A stretch of 64,000 nt of DNA. It comes from Siphonodentalium dalli (Eukaryota > Mollusca > Scaphopoda > Gadilida > Siphonodentaliidae). Numbering within the stretch: position 1 is the stretch's first letter; each line of letters begins with the position of its first letter. Made by a program: the position numbers and the translations under genes. A model generated the notes under the pieces. It did no database searches. It was not told the DNA's origin and saw nothing but the letters and a program-made list of their open reading frames with translations. Below, one piece after another: positions 1 to 12,067 of the stretch. The stretch covers positions 96,214,707 through 96,278,706 of the forward strand of contig CP136067.1 in assembly GCA_032622095.1 (NCBI GenBank), given 5' to 3'.

Positions 1-315
1 TTATTATGGCTCTTAGATCCCAGTCAATTATCCTTAACTGGTTCTGTGCTGAAAGCCCATATTTGGACCCCTATGTAAGAGTGCTGGAAGCCCAGATATG
101 GGCTTTGGCAATGACTCTGTCTTGTTTAGTCAACTCTTGTTTATTTTAATCATTTAAATAACGTTTGTCAGGTAATATTTCAGAAATATTGTTACATATA
201 TAATTAAATTGCGACATTGTGAAGTTTGAATGGATGCCGACCAATAAAATTGTCAGAAAAGGTACTTATATCGCGAAAAGTTTGAGAAAAATTACAAATG
301 TTTTGCCCTAAGGGC
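1..315. other. Unannotated AT-rich sequence
   Basis: I see no ORF, RNA gene or repeat here that I can name. The start contains two loose matches of a GGGCTTTGG/GAAAGCCCATAT motif, which may be the edge of a degenerate element. Confidence 0.4.
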
Positions 316-665
316 GGCCGACAACCAAGCTCATAACCATAACCTAATCAGACATCCAGGCTCATATCGATAACCTACTTTGACAAACAGACAACCAGGC
401 TCATAACCATAGCCTAATGAGACATCCAGGCCCATAACCATTGCCTAATGAGACATCCAGACTCATAATCATTGCCTAATGAGACATCCAGACCCAAAAT
501 CATAGTCTAATGAGACATCAAGGCTCATAACCATTGCCTAATGAGACATTCAGGCCCGTAGGCATAGCCATAGCCTAATGAGACATCCAGACTCATAACC
601 ATAGCCTATTGAGACATCCAAGCTCATAACCATAGCCTAGTGAGACATCCAGGCTCACAACATAA
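316..665. repeat. 31-bp minisatellite, about 11 units
   Basis: Direct tandem repetition of a unit built from GAGACATCCAGGCTCATAA and CCATAGCCTAAT. Units differ by scattered substitutions and one is extended near 556-575, so the array is old. No coding potential. Confidence 0.9.
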
Positions 666-2828
666 TCACAAATGCATATATTTGGGGGGTAAAATTTGAG
701 AAAAGAGTGCAAATTATCAACTCCGAGCATAAAATTCAATAATTTCTGTTTGTTGAAATATATATACGCATTTTATTACGTGTATGTAGGATATTTAGCA
801 GCGAACCAGTTAATGACCAACAAATTTGAATGTTTACTGAATTTTAGTCATTTTTCAACTAGAATACAGCAGGTTCTTATTGGTGTTCGGAGCACATGCA
901 CATGTGTACACACCAGCATTGTGAGGACAATTTGGTTTATGAGGACATTTCTCCTTAATGAAGTCGTCGAAATTGTTTAAAAGTTCTAGTCAATAACAGT
1001 CTCTTTCGGGAAGGTGTTCATTGAATATTGATAATTAGTCATTTAAGGACCTAAATTAGATTATGCTGAATACATAAGGCTGTTTAAAGGATCAATTGAA
1101 TTGAAATAATCTGTGTGTATATCAATTTCTGATAACATGTGGTTTCAACGTGGTCCTGACCTGTTGTTTCTGACGTCAGTGCCGGACTTCCTTATTTGGT
1201 AAACTTGAATTGTCGCACATGCAGCTAAGTATTTTCACTGCCCATTCTATATTGATAAAACATGGGGAATTGCAGGAAAGTTGATTTTGACTAAAGAGCA
1301 GGTTACCTCAATAGAGTGAAAGAAATAATTCATATCTATCAATCAGAAAGGTTCTATCAGAACTTATTTAAGTGGCGAGCATTACGGTAGTGGTCATGTC
1401 ATTGCCTGTCATGATTGCTACATTGTCATTGACACTTACTTTTAGTTAAAAGAAATCTTTCACCTAGATTTTACAACTAGGTCAGGTGCTTAAGTGCTAA
1501 ATGAGCTGGATTAAAATACAAACTACTTCTCAAATGGAAATACACAATCAATCAGAATGTGGTTTTAAGATCTTCGTGAAATAAAAAAAAATTGTCCTCA
1601 CAATGTTGGTGTGCAATTTGTGCATGTCCTCCCAATTCCATGCATACAAATGCAGATTTGAAATATTCTGAACTTGTCTGATAATTGTTAACACAAAGAT
1701 GACACAAATAAACTAAATCCATGCTAATCATGAGTACACCCACAAGACGCTCTGTGTCGCTGACACATCTTCAAAGAATACCTCAATTGTCAAAAATTGT
1801 CTGGTGGCTGGGTGTCGTCGAATCAACCCGCACATATTCACTTGTGTTGGATGAGGGGGCGGTGGGAATTATATTCCACGAAGCGAATATATTTCGAGAT
1901 GAATTATCAGTTTGAAAGAAACAATGGACAATTGGAAACAGAAAAGGAAAGATTAAATTCCCATACATGTATGTAATAATGAATGAAATTTGCTAGCTTA
2001 TTGTCCACTGCAGACCCTTCCAGACCGGATCTTGCTAACTAACATTTGGAAAACTAAATGTTGTCATCTTCCTCTAACTGAGTCTCAATCTTGGTAGAGT
2101 TATTTTTAATTTTGAGTCAGATGTTGATGTTTTGATATGTGCAATGCTTCAGTGAAGTGGGATGGCCTGAGAATCAATATTTTAATTTTGTGTAGCATTG
2201 GCCTGAATTGATTTATTCTCATATGTCCAGATATGACCTTAGCTGTTGAAAGTGACATTTGACACTAATTGAACCTGCTTACAGTTAGGTGCCGGTGGGG
2301 CCTGATTGACAATTTTATGAAGAAGCGAGAATGTTAAATAATGATAAGAGCACACAGGCCGGTTATATATCAAAACGCTCTGCATCCCACATAGATTCCA
2401 TTTACCTAGGTCAGAACATCCATGCTGATTCACAGTCCTCAGGAATAGTTCCTGAAAGTCTGCTGGTGGGTTGTTCAGCACGTACATGTACATGAGAACA
2501 AGAAAACTGGCACTGTGTCAGTGAATATTTTTGATACAATATGTGCCTCAGACATGCAGGTAGAATATGCTGTGTGAGTCATTTCAGACATCTAACTAGT
2601 GGATGAAATAAACTTGTTTTCATTTCAAGGTCAAATCATCGACATGTTTCAAATCAGTATATTTTTTTCACATGGTCATACTGTATCTGCATGTCTGGGA
2701 CGCATTTTGAACCAAATATATTCACTGATACAGTGCCATTTAGGTTGTTCTCATGTACGTGCCATGATCCCACTAACAGACTTACAGGAGGTATTCTTCT
2801 GAATATTTAGATCACATGGGTTACGTAG
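666..2828. other. Non-coding AT-rich region with a short inverted motif pair
   Basis: No ORF here looks coding. A segment at about 907-933 (CACCAGCATTGTGAGGACAA) is repeated in inverse orientation at about 1589-1613, roughly 680 bp apart. A related GTCCTCACAATG motif recurs near 8040. This could be the remains of an inverted-repeat element. Nothing else here can be named. Confidence 0.35.
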
Positions 2829-3064
2829 CGATTCTCCGAAGACCCATAACTCCGAAGGTCCGATTCTCCGACGCCCCGATTCTCCGAAAGCCCACAACTC
2901 CGAAGTCCCGATTCTCCGAAATCCCATAACTCTGAAGACCCATAACTCCGAAAACCCATAACTCCGAAAACCCATAACTCCGAAGGCCTATAACTCCGAA
3001 CGCCCATAACTCCGAAGGTCTATAACTCCGAAGGGCCGATTCTCCGAAGGTCCGATTCTCCGAA
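2829..3064. repeat. Left tandem array, CCATAACTCCGAAGG unit
   Basis: About 15 units of roughly 16 bp with two alternating versions, ATAACTCCGAA and GATTCTCCGAA. It is the inverted partner of the array at 3980-4170. The ORFs on the minus strand are frame artefacts of this array. Confidence 0.9.
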
Positions 3065-3244
3065 GATCATGTTTTATCGCTTATTAAATAGTGTACAGTC
3101 CAGTGACGGAGTCAATGGGGCCCTAGGGAAGACCGCCCCCCCCCCCCAAAAACGTGTCAAATGTCATGTAAACGTCCGGAAATCCCTCGCGTATGGTTAT
3201 ATTTTGTATGGAACATGTACATGTAGATAATATATCCCCCCCCC

Positions 3245-3415
3245 CTGGAATCAGGAATCCAGCTTCAAATTTACCATGGAATCCGGCCTCCAGCTTCAAA
3301 TTGACACTGGAATCCGGCGTCCAGTTTCAAACTAACCCTGGAATCCGGCGTCCAGCTTCAAATTGACGTCTGGAATCCGGCGTACGGTCCAAAATGGGTG
3401 GAATCCGGCGTACGA
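3245..3415. repeat. 33-bp minisatellite in element core
   Basis: Five to six diverging copies of a unit containing CTGGAATCCGGCGTCCAGC followed by TTCAAATTGAC. A C-run (3235-3245) precedes it. The unit itself contains a small hairpin (CTGGA...TCCAG). Confidence 0.8.
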
Positions 3416-3979
3416 AAAGGGGGGAAGGGGCCCTCATATATTGGAAACGTTAACTATGTATTATAATAAGGTGATATCTACATCACCAGTAGTGTGCGAC
3501 AAGCCTTAATTTTCCACAGAATGCTTAAATTTATGTAAGAAATACAATTATTTTGCCACAATGTACGTCTTAATACAATTAATATGATTAAACTGTGCAC
3601 ATCCGACTGCATTGGGGTGATTTGATGCAATCAAGTTCATTTTATATATGAAAAAAGGACAAGTTCTTCCCCGTTCACCCCTGTACATTTTACTCTGGCA
3701 TCTCATGGGCCAACGTAACGTTATAGTATCTGGTGTATCATCAGTGGCGGGCCAGAATTCCCATTTAGGTGGGGGCAGTAGGAAAAGTTTGAATATGTTG
3801 ATGCCCCATGAACGATTTACGGGCGTTTACATGACATTGGACATGTTTTGGTAGGGGCCCATAATGTCTGAAATAGCAAGTAGAGATTTAATGGGGGCAG
3901 TAGGAATTTTGGGACCCCTTGGCTTCGCCACTGGACTGTACACTATTTAGTAAACGATAATACCCCGATAAAACAAAAT

Positions 3980-4170
3980 CTTCGGAGAATCGGACCTTCG
4001 GAGTTATGGGCCGTCGGAGAATCGGGCCTTCGGAGTTATAGGTCTTCGGAGAATCGGCCCTTCGGAGTTATAGGTCTTCGGAGAATCGGCCCTTCGTAGT
4101 TATGGGCTTTCGGAGAATCGGATCTTCGGAGTTGTGGGCCTTCGTAGTAATAGGTCTTCGGAGAATCGGT
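3980..4170. repeat. Right tandem array, inverse of 2829-3064
   Basis: Repeats of CTTCGGAGAATCGG and CTTCGGAGTTATGGG, the reverse complement of the left array. A short related array lies at about 62357-62420. Confidence 0.9.
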
Positions 4171-4449
4171 CTGACACCCTCACATGTCTGTCGTAGCCAC
4201 AACCATTGGGAGCTATATGAAATGCAGTTCATGTTGATAGTTAACTTTACTATGTAGTATGTACTTCACTTGCTGACAATTATTCTGACTGGGATAAAAA
4301 TTACAAAAACTGTAAGATTCACAAGACCTCATCTGACCTTGACCTTAAATATATGTACATGTATACAAAGCTCCAAAGAGATGACAATTATTATCTTCTA
4401 CACCAAATTTTGGCCTAATGTCATAGTATTCTGGGTGTCTGTATTATAT

Positions 4450-4533
4450 CATATAAATTATGTCAATTCTACTTTAATAGTGATCATATAATTTATATGA
4501 TCACTATTAAAGTAGATTTGACATAATTTGTAT
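4450..4533. repeat. Near-perfect hairpin, 40-bp arms
   Basis: The left arm, ending TAGTGATCATATA at 4490, is followed by a 3-base loop and its reverse complement starting TATATGATCACTA. There are one or two mismatches in the outer part. It has the size and form of a small foldback insertion or cruciform. Confidence 0.85.
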
Positions 4534-5977
4534 GAATTACTAGTGGTTCAGATTTATTTGTCATTTTGTTTAATATTATTTTTGTTTTAATGTACAATGT
4601 ATCTATAATTTACATTAGCCCTTTTAATTGATGTGGGCATTACACTTTTCAATTGAGATGGCAAGACAAATTCTAGCTACCATTTCACCATCAGTGAGTT
4701 TGGAAATTGAATATATATTTGCTATCTTCTATATTTATGTACTGTGAAAATGCATACTTTGTTCAAATCAGAATGATAAATTAGTTACAATGCAGTAAAG
4801 TTTTATCACATGTCAGAACAAAATTGAGTTGTTTTAAAAGTTAGTGGAAAACTGACACCTAGCTGTAGATTGGCTTTATGGTTTCAATATGTCTAAATAA
4901 TGTCTTCTGAGTATAAGAAGCATGTTTTTGTCACTTCTGCTATTTGTTTCATATTGTAATGACTGTTAATTTTATTTTACTCTGTTTTCTGTGAATAAAA
5001 TTATGTTGAATCAATTTTCGTCATTCAATCTAACTCTATGAGATGGGCTTATTGGCACCTTAAATGTGGTCAACTTGACAGTGTTCCAGGTGTCATCAAA
5101 TTGTGAATATCGGGCTGACTATTGATCATTTTTCGATAACATAAATTTGTCACAAATATGAAAATATGACATGACATTTTTAGTAAAATTATATGGTGCT
5201 ATATATTTAATGGCTATAATGTACATGTGGGACCTCAAGCTGATGTTTATGACCACTGTTAGAGTTGGAAACTGCTACCATTTGGCTTAGCACTGCAATT
5301 TTGGACATTTCAGTGCCCCTTGTGTGTACTACAGTACATATATTGAAAATGTTCTGTCTGATGATATGTTACACAACATGATTTCACTTGTTGTTGTAAC
5401 TGTTGTGTTCAATGTGTTGTCCAAACAATTTCAGTCATGTTTCACAATCCTGGGTCACTTTTGGAGAAAACTCCTTAATTCATTTGTAGTAATCGATATA
5501 AACCATTGCATGTTGTAAATGTTTTACTGACTATTTGTAGATATCCTCAAAAATTGGTTATCTATGTTGATAGGTGTTTTATTGATTTTTTCCCACCTTA
5601 TTGAAACTGTTACGTTGGCCATCTTAAGTTGGAAGGGACACTTTTAACTCAACCTATTGTTACAAAATATTGTGATATATCACTGGGGATGAAATTACTC
5701 ATATTCTGGTAGACCTCAATTGCTTCACTTCTATCAGCCAACTGCAGACACTGAAATGCCAAAACATTTTAACCTGTTTGATCCCAGGTAGTCACATTGT
5801 CTAGACGAAGGGTACAATTTCAGCACGAATATAAGTGTCCCCAGGCCCCAGCATCCATCTTTATGCCCATCAATCAAACTTCGTTGTCTGAATGGTATAT
5901 TTATCAATGGCATCAAATGTTGGTATGTGGTATAATTACAAGTAAACACATATCACATTTGGTCCGGCCCAACAACT
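4534..5977. other. AT-rich non-coding; possible 3' UTR-like stretch
   Basis: No convincing exon. The T-rich composition and an AATAAA at 4994-4999 resemble a metazoan 3' UTR, but no upstream coding sequence supports this. Nothing else can be named. Confidence 0.25.
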
Positions 5978-6183
5978 ACAGTAATGCTCTATTAATCAAC
6001 CCCTTAACCACAGCAGAAAACTTTTCAGGATTTAGTCGGAAATATGGCTTGTTGCCATTCATCGGAAAGCTCTCGGCGAGAGCTTTCCAATGAATGGCAA
6101 CAAGCCATATTTCCGACTAAATCCTGAAAAGTTACCCATAATTCTGCTGTGGTGAAGGGGTCGATTAATTAGAGCATTACTGT
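5978..6183. mobile_element. Palindromic MITE, copy 1 (about 206 bp)
   Basis: The whole element folds back on itself, from TACAGTAATGCTCTATTAAT to the matching AGAGCATTACTGTA end, with the core GGCTTGTTGCCATTCAT. The centre is GAAAGCTCTCGGCGAGAGC. Two related copies lie at about 42171-42370 and 50117-50262. There is no ORF. The superfamily is not determined. Confidence 0.85.
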
Positions 6184-6513
6184 ATTATTGACCGATGTAT
6201 GTACATTTTCAACTTATTTGAAGAATATGTAGTTTTTTGGGGGGTTATCCGATTGACAAGTGTAGTATTTATTAATCAATCACCTCCAAACTTGTTAGGT
6301 ATCGTAATAAAAAGAGGACGTGACTAAAATTAGAAATTGGTTCCATTCAGACAATATTCAACTGAGTTATTGCCCTTTTTCAATATGGAATATTTTGTTT
6401 CTGAGTTGTTCAGATGATAACTTGAGTTCTATACAATGCACTGATTAAGTTCGAATTTGGGTCTGGCAATGTTCGAATTTCTGAAACTTCGCATAGGGTC
6501 ATGGTAAGTATTA

Positions 6514-6660
6514 GTTTCCGACCGAGGTATGGGTCATGTATGGCGGCGAGAGACCTGTTAAAAAGCGATGGTACAACCGAGTCCCCCATAGGGAGATGAG
6601 GTTCCTCGCGAGAGACAGTTCTTCTCGCCGCCATACATGACCCACACCGAAGTCGGTAAC
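6514..6660. repeat. Inverted repeat with 38-bp arms
   Basis: The left arm GTTTCCGACCGAGGTATGGG pairs with a right arm ending CCCACACCGAAGTCGGTAAC. The adjacent arm segment GTCATGTATGGCGGCGAGA is shared by both. The loop is about 70 bp. It is probably a small foldback MITE. Confidence 0.8.
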
Positions 6661-6933
6661 GAACTTACAGACATTCTTTTCACATGTACACCACTTTAAA
6701 AGCTACATTAAATTGAATTTGAATATTCGAATGGACCCATCCGACAACCTATCTGATTTGCGATTCAGTCAGCTAGATAACAGCGATGATCATTTCCGTT
6801 TAATTCAGAATTGACGTTACAATGAAATTCTGGTGGAATTTTACGGATATATGATGTAATGCATTCAATGCACTTTTGGTGTCATGTTGACACAATTTGT
6901 ATCCAAAAAGTATTGATTCATCCCTTCAGATAC

Positions 6934-7701
6934 TTCACATTTATTATTTATTTGCGCTTAATTAAGCGCAAATATGTGTCTCAATTTATTTGCGCTTAAG
7001 CGCAAATACTTACCACGCCCTTACTTCTCTCTGATTGTGAATGATTGAGTCCATCTCATAGTATATTATTATGGGCCCATAGTAATAGCCCCATACAGGC
7101 TCGAAAGTTGAAAAAAAACATATTTCCATATGCATATCAGCATCTCTGTCCCTGGTGTCCGAATAATTGGTACCTCATTCCCAGAGCTCTAGTATATTTT
7201 ATTAAAGGGACGTCTCCTGTACAGATATATACCATTTCCATGGCCATAAAAAGGGAATTAGGGGTTACTTCCCTTATATGGTGTACTTATTGACTTGAAA
7301 TTGGGGGAAAACCCTATTTTCATATTATCAGCATCCCTGTCTCCATCAATTTGTGTCTCCATCCCAGAGATCTAGTATATTTTATAAAAGAGACATACCC
7401 TGCACAGATCTACCATTTCCATGGTCATAAAAGGAATCTAGGGGTTACTGGGGGATTGCTTCCCTCATATGGTGGGCCTATATAGACTTGAGTGATGTGT
7501 TTAGGCCTGTGCCATTTAAAATTAATTCAGGGGGGATCAATGAATATTAATTTTTATTTGCGCTTAAGGTAAATGATTTGCGCTTAAGCGCAAATGATTT
7601 ACGCTTAAGCGTAAATATTTGCGCTTAAGCGAAAATGATAGAGGTTATTTGCGCTTAAGCAAAGCGTAAATGAATAATAAATGTGAAAAGGGCCTCCCAT
7701 A
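6934..7701. mobile_element. MITE-like element rich in GCGCTTAAGCGC, copy 1
   Basis: The ends share CACATTTATTATTTATTTGCGC in inverted orientation (6936 on, and ending 7685). The outer right terminus TGGGAGGCC (minus strand) also occurs in the second copy at 56823-57798. Short palindromes GCGCTTAAGCGC and variants cluster just inside both ends. The core is a roughly 200-250-bp direct duplication (7120-7290 and 7315-7490), sharing TCTAGTATATTTTAT and CCATTTCCATGG. No ORF is credible. Confidence 0.7.
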
Positions 7702-8242
7702 GGCGGCATTACATATGATTAACTCTGCGCGCCACATTGTTGATGTGTTCATGGATGTAAACAATAACCCGACTCTGTTATTGTTTAAATCCATGAAACA
7801 TTGTCTATCGCCGAGTTGATCCGGTGGTGGGGACCCGAGTCAAACAATATGGGAGGTGTGTAATAAATGGAACCATCTTTGTGAGTACGTCCGTAATATG
7901 ACCCCATAACGTAACTAGTTTATGAAACAATCTGTGCTTGTGTGTTTCATTGTGGGGACATGCAAATGTCCTTACAATGTATGGACTTCCAGATGTTGTG
8001 CATAATAGTGAAGTAATGAATCGAACCAGCCATATGAGGACGTCCTCACAATGTGTCCCCACAACTACGGTCCCTTTGAAAATATAGTTATAGAGCTAAT
8101 TATACAATTTAGTACAATACCGAGACACTGTGCATCACTTGTGAATATATCAACCCTGTAGCTCCATGGGAAACATGTGTCCCCATAACGCTGGTTTCTG
8201 GTTGGTTTCTCATGGGGTCCCCGCAACGTAACCTATACAAAC
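7702..8242. other. Repetitive non-coding segment with GTCCCCA(C/T)AA motifs
   Basis: The motifs GTGTCCCCACAAC, ACCCCATAACG and TGTCCCCATAACG recur, suggesting a degenerate repeat related to the GTCCTCACAATG motif pair at 907 and 1589. The minus-strand ORF at 7805-8062 follows these motifs and is not supported as a gene. Confidence 0.35.
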
Positions 8243-9000
8243 AAGGGTGTGTGTGTGTGTGTGTGGTGTGTCTGTGTGTGTGTTCGCGATGAACTCGAAA
8301 ACGGCCGACCCGATTTCGATGAAACTTCGTATGTGAGGTTACTATCGGTCGGGAAGTGGCATAGGCATATTAATTTTCAGATCCGAGGTCAACTTTTCAA
8401 GTGCCGATGTCAAATCTGTTTTTACGCTGTGTTACGGGACTTTCATTTGAGTTCGGTGCTTACAAGTCGATTCGAAACAGCGCGAATAATAAAATGCCAG
8501 TCATAATAATGACACTGTGAGAATCTTTCGTGTTTCCTCTTTCCAACGATATATAATGCGTATGTATCCGTTTTAGTTATCTGCCTCAATTATCAAGAAG
8601 AAGTGGTACTATCTTCCATCAGGATAAAAACAATGCGTAACTTCTATGAAGTCGTTAGAGGTCATAACGTTAGATCACGTTAACGCTTAACCGGCCGGTG
8701 CAGACGTCTTGGCGATATCTCGGGCACCGATGGTAATTTATCTTTACGTTGAAACTTGATAATTAATGAGCGTGTGTATATGAGGCGCGTTTATATACTT
8801 GAGTGGAAATCAAATCGGGTTAAACTGGCGGATTTTTACGGACGAAATTTGATGCATAGGGTATCTCGGTATCCGCTGGGCCGATTTCCCGGTATCCGCT
8901 GGGCCGATTTCAACCATTTTTGGGGTGTTGGTGTTTGACCCCACCTGACCTTGACCTTCAAAATGGTCAAAGCCCGGACGAAGTCGGGTCGCCTTCTAGT
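8243..9000 (+). mobile_element. Helitron-like non-autonomous element H1
   Basis: A GT microsatellite is followed by TTCGCGATGAACTCGAAAAC. The element ends GCCCGGACGAAGTCGGGTCG then CCTTCTAGT, that is, a CCCG...CGGG hairpin a few bases before CTAGT. A CTRRT end after a GC hairpin is the hallmark of Helitrons. It abuts the next copy head to tail at base 9000. The 5' end is degraded compared with other copies. No Rep/helicase ORF is present. Confidence 0.6.
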
Positions 9001-9494
9001 CTATTATATATTTTTGGAAGATCTGTCTGTGTATCTGTCTGTGATGTGTGTGGGGGGGGGGGGGGGGGGGTGTGTGTTCGCGATGAACTCGAAAACGGCC
9101 GACCCGATTTCGATGAAACTTCGTATGTGAGGCTACTATCGGCCGGGAAGTGGCATAGGCATATTAATTTTCAGATCCGAGGTAAACTTTTCACGTGCCG
9201 AGGTCAAATCTGTTTTTACGCCGTTTTGCGCTAATATATTTCAGTTCGGTGCTCACAAATCGATTCGATATAGCGCGAATAATAAATTGCCAGTCATATA
9301 ATTTGCACGGTTAGAATCTGTGGCGCTTCCTCTTTCCAATGATGTATCACACGCCTGTGTACGTTTAACGTTTCTACCTTAATTATCGGGAAGAACGCAG
9401 GACCATGCTTCGCTCATCGAAAAACATTCCGTAAATATAATTACGCCGTCAACAGATCGTGACGTGATCGCGTTTAACTCTTAACCGGCCGATG
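9000..9494 (+). mobile_element. Helitron-like element H2, cut at the palindrome edge
   Basis: Begins TCTATTATATATTTTTGGAA then GATCTGTCTG, the full 5' end seen in other copies. It runs through a 19-base G-run (9052-9070) into sequence homologous to H1. It stops abruptly at 9494, where the giant palindrome begins. The copy at 22055-22759 (minus) continues past this point with different sequence, which shows that H2 is truncated. Confidence 0.65.
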
Positions 9495-9717
9495 TCAAAA
9501 CGAAATCTTATAAAGTGCTGTGCATTAACGCACCTCAATCAATGTGCCGTGTCGTAGATACATTCGCCTATTTTATGCATAATGCTATTTTATGGAATAT
9601 TATAATCCCCTTCTCTTTTCATTGAGTTGAACTAATCAACTACACACAGAGAAATTTGGGTTCTCCGGGAAACAAAACTGGTTTCATATACAGTTTGTCC
9701 CAGTATGGGAATAAAAC

Positions 9718-9800
9718 GAAGAACCAAACATACATGTTTTGGTTCTTCACGAATAATCAAAATAACGAACCAAAATGAAGAACCAAATTCAAGAACCAAT
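9718..9800. repeat. GAACCAAA-motif cluster with hairpin
   Basis: AAGAACCAAACATACATG is followed by the inverse TTTTGGTTCTT, and further GAACCAAA copies follow to 9800. The cluster is repeated in the other arms at about 15779-15861 and 18727-18809. Function unknown. Confidence 0.6.
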
Positions 9801-9977
9801 TGTGAGGAAATTTACCTTAATAACAATTGATGTCTAGTGTAAGGCATGAAACATATTTCACAGATTGCATTTGAATAACCACCATTTCCCCAGAGAAAAA
9901 TGAAACAACCTGGATCTTATCATTTTCTAAAAAAAAATTGAGGTCCGAACCCATGTATACATCTTCCCATACTTTAA

Positions 9978-10446
9978 AGGTACTCAATCCGATAAAACTC
10001 CTCTCAATTACTATATCAATGGCTTCGGGGGTCAAAAATATTTGATTCGAGTCGAGGAAGTCACCCATCAAAGCTCAGATTTGTTAGATATCGATTTTAG
10101 AAATCTGTTATTTTTCATTATCGGGAATACTATCTGGCCCAGAACTCAGTCAAAATTGCGTTAAAATTACCACTTGATTTTAGAGTTATCCATCCTTGTC
10201 TGTTTTAATAGATTTGGAGTACACATCCAGAGCAGATTACGGCAGTTATTAGTACTCATCTCGAGTTAATAACAAATTTAAAAAATCAATATCTAATAAC
10301 TCTGAGCTTTGTTTGATGGGTTCATCGACTCGAATCAAATATTTTTTACCCCCAAAGCCAAAGAAATAGTAATATAGGACCCTCTGATCGGATTGTTGTT
10401 GTTGGAATCTGTTGAGATGGGGACCCTCTTTACGGATTGAGTACCT
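9978..10446. mobile_element. MITE-A copy 1 (469 bp, TTAA target)
   Basis: Terminal inverted repeats AGGTACTCAATCCG flanked on both sides by TTAA (9974-9977 and 10447-10450). The internal halves are also mutually inverted around GATTCGAGTCGAGGAA. It has no transposase. TTAA duplication with ends starting AGG fits T2/Kolobok-type MITEs; piggyBac is the alternative. Confidence 0.85.
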
Positions 10447-10485
10447 TTAACCACCTAAACTTGGTATATCCTTTTCTGATCAGCA

Positions 10486-10845
10486 CTACCATCTCTTTAC
10501 TATATCCTCATGAGTGCTTCTGAATACGGGGAGAGGGTCATCAATAAGTTGCATAACTTGTACTCCAATCCCCTGTTGCCACATCACATGTATAAATATA
10601 TCTATTTTGTAATTTAATCCAATATATTCATGGCACAATAAATATGTTACTACTACTACTACTATCAAGTAGAAAACAGACATTATGGATCCACATTGGA
10701 ACCTATCTTGTTTATAATGTTTGTCCTGAGGGGAGAACCAATGTGACCTATTTTGGTTATCTATTTGGTTCCCAGGATAGAACCATGCAGAACATGGAAC
10801 CAAATAGTTCCCCATTTGCTTCACTAAATGGATAATAGGAAACAA
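10486..10845 (-). other. 119-codon ORF, possible exon remnant (arm 1 copy)
   Basis: Unrecognised. The middle has a hydrophobic run (SVFYLIVVVVVTYLL) that derives from a CTA/TAG trinucleotide repeat. The C-terminal part (GVQVMQLIDDPLPVFRSTHE) looks more protein-like. It lies on the same strand as, and downstream of, the THAP exon. Identical copies are at 14734-15093 (+) and 19495-19854 (-). It may be an exon of the same gene or chance. Confidence 0.2.
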
Positions 10846-10975
10846 TTATGAGTACTTGGGGATACAATGCCCCGTGACACTATGTGTAGGTTATAAGCAT
10901 GTTTGGGGTGTCTTTGTTTCTGAAAGTTATATTACTTCGTAAATACGGTATCGGGTATACCGTAAAGGTACTCAA

Positions 10976-11444
10976 TCCGATAAAACTCCTCTCAATTACT
11001 ATTTCAATGGCTTCGGGGGTCAAAAATATTTGATTCGAGTCGAGGAAGTCACCCATCAAAGCTCAGATTTGTTAGATATCGATTTTAGAAATCTATTATT
11101 TTTCATTATCGGGAATTCTTTCTGGCCCAGAAGACAGTCAGAATTTCGTTATTATTACCACTTGATTATAGAGTTATCCATCCTTGTCTGTTTCAATAAA
11201 GTTTTGGCGTAAAATCTCGAGCAGGTTACCAAATTGACGGCAGTTATTAGTACTCATCTCGAGCAATTAACAAATTTCAAAAATCAATATCTAATAACTC
11301 TGAGCTTTGTTTGATGGGTTCCTCGACTCGAATCAAATATTTTTTACCCCCAAAGCCAAAGAAATAGTAATATAGGACCCTCTGATCGGATTGTTGTTGT
11401 TGGAATCTGTTGAGATGGGGACCCTCTTTACGGATTGAGTACCT
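10976..11444. mobile_element. MITE-A copy 2 (469 bp)
   Basis: Same ends and the same length as copy 1. The right flank is TTAA (11445-11448). The left flank is GTAA (10972-10975), a one-base change from TTAA. Confidence 0.85.
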
Positions 11445-12067
11445 TTAAACTTGATAGCACACGATGTTGGTTCAACGAATAGACCCCGAAATTGTTCTGA
11501 TGTCTGAAGAAAATATCGATATATATTAATACAGTTATTGTTCTATACTTTACCCCGTTTGTGATATGAGCAATATAGTTACCCTCGCCAACAACCAAAC
11601 GACCATATTATATGCATATAACTCGAAACAGGCTATATTGGCATGTGTACATTGGTATTTCAAAGTAATCCTGACTGATTTAGTCTCCTCCGTATCACCT
11701 TAACCCCAAACGCTTGGACATATTGGTCTGTTAGAATATAGGACATTTAAGCTAAGCCTGTTCCCACACAAACATTGAATTGAATCATCGATCAAAATGG
11801 AAAAGAAAATCATTAGGTTTGGTTGGCGATTATCGCAATACGCCAGGGGAACACCGTGTGCGTAACGTACATGTAACTATCACAAGTATAACGTACTCTG
11901 GGGACAACTTATCGCCAATTTCATGCGTAAGATATATATTTAAAACATGAATTCAGTTAAATGTTTCTACAGTTATCTACACTGTTCCGGCCAAGTGTAT
12001 TCGCGTTGTGCTCAAAACACATTTTTTCGAAGTGGACGGAACAAATTCAGGACTATTTCGTTGGCAA

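Larger units (their letters stand above)
2829..4170. mobile_element. 1.34-kb element with tandem-repeat inverted ends
   Basis: The two ends are arrays of the same roughly 16-bp unit (CATAACTCCGAAGGCC alternating with GATTCTCCGAAGGTCC), in opposite orientation at 2829-3064 and 3980-4170. Just inside the arrays, a unique inverted segment also matches: TAGTGTACAGTCCAGTGACG near 3090 against CGCCACTGGACTGTACACTA near 3925. The core has C-runs, a minisatellite and no transposase, so it is non-autonomous. Terminal inverted repeats made of tandem subrepeats are typical of foldback-type elements. No clear target-site duplication was found. Confidence 0.7.

Noticed and set aside
2751..3007. ORFs with repeated FGESG/SELWVF
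   Set aside because: They are frame artefacts of the 16-bp tandem array.
4994..4999. Polyadenylation signal of a real gene
   Set aside because: AATAAA is expected by chance in AT-rich DNA, and no upstream coding exon supports it.
9817..10071. 84-codon ORF starting MMGDFLDSNQ as a gene
   Set aside because: The first part is translated MITE-A sequence. Only the last 50 or so codons could be genuine exon, and these are listed separately.
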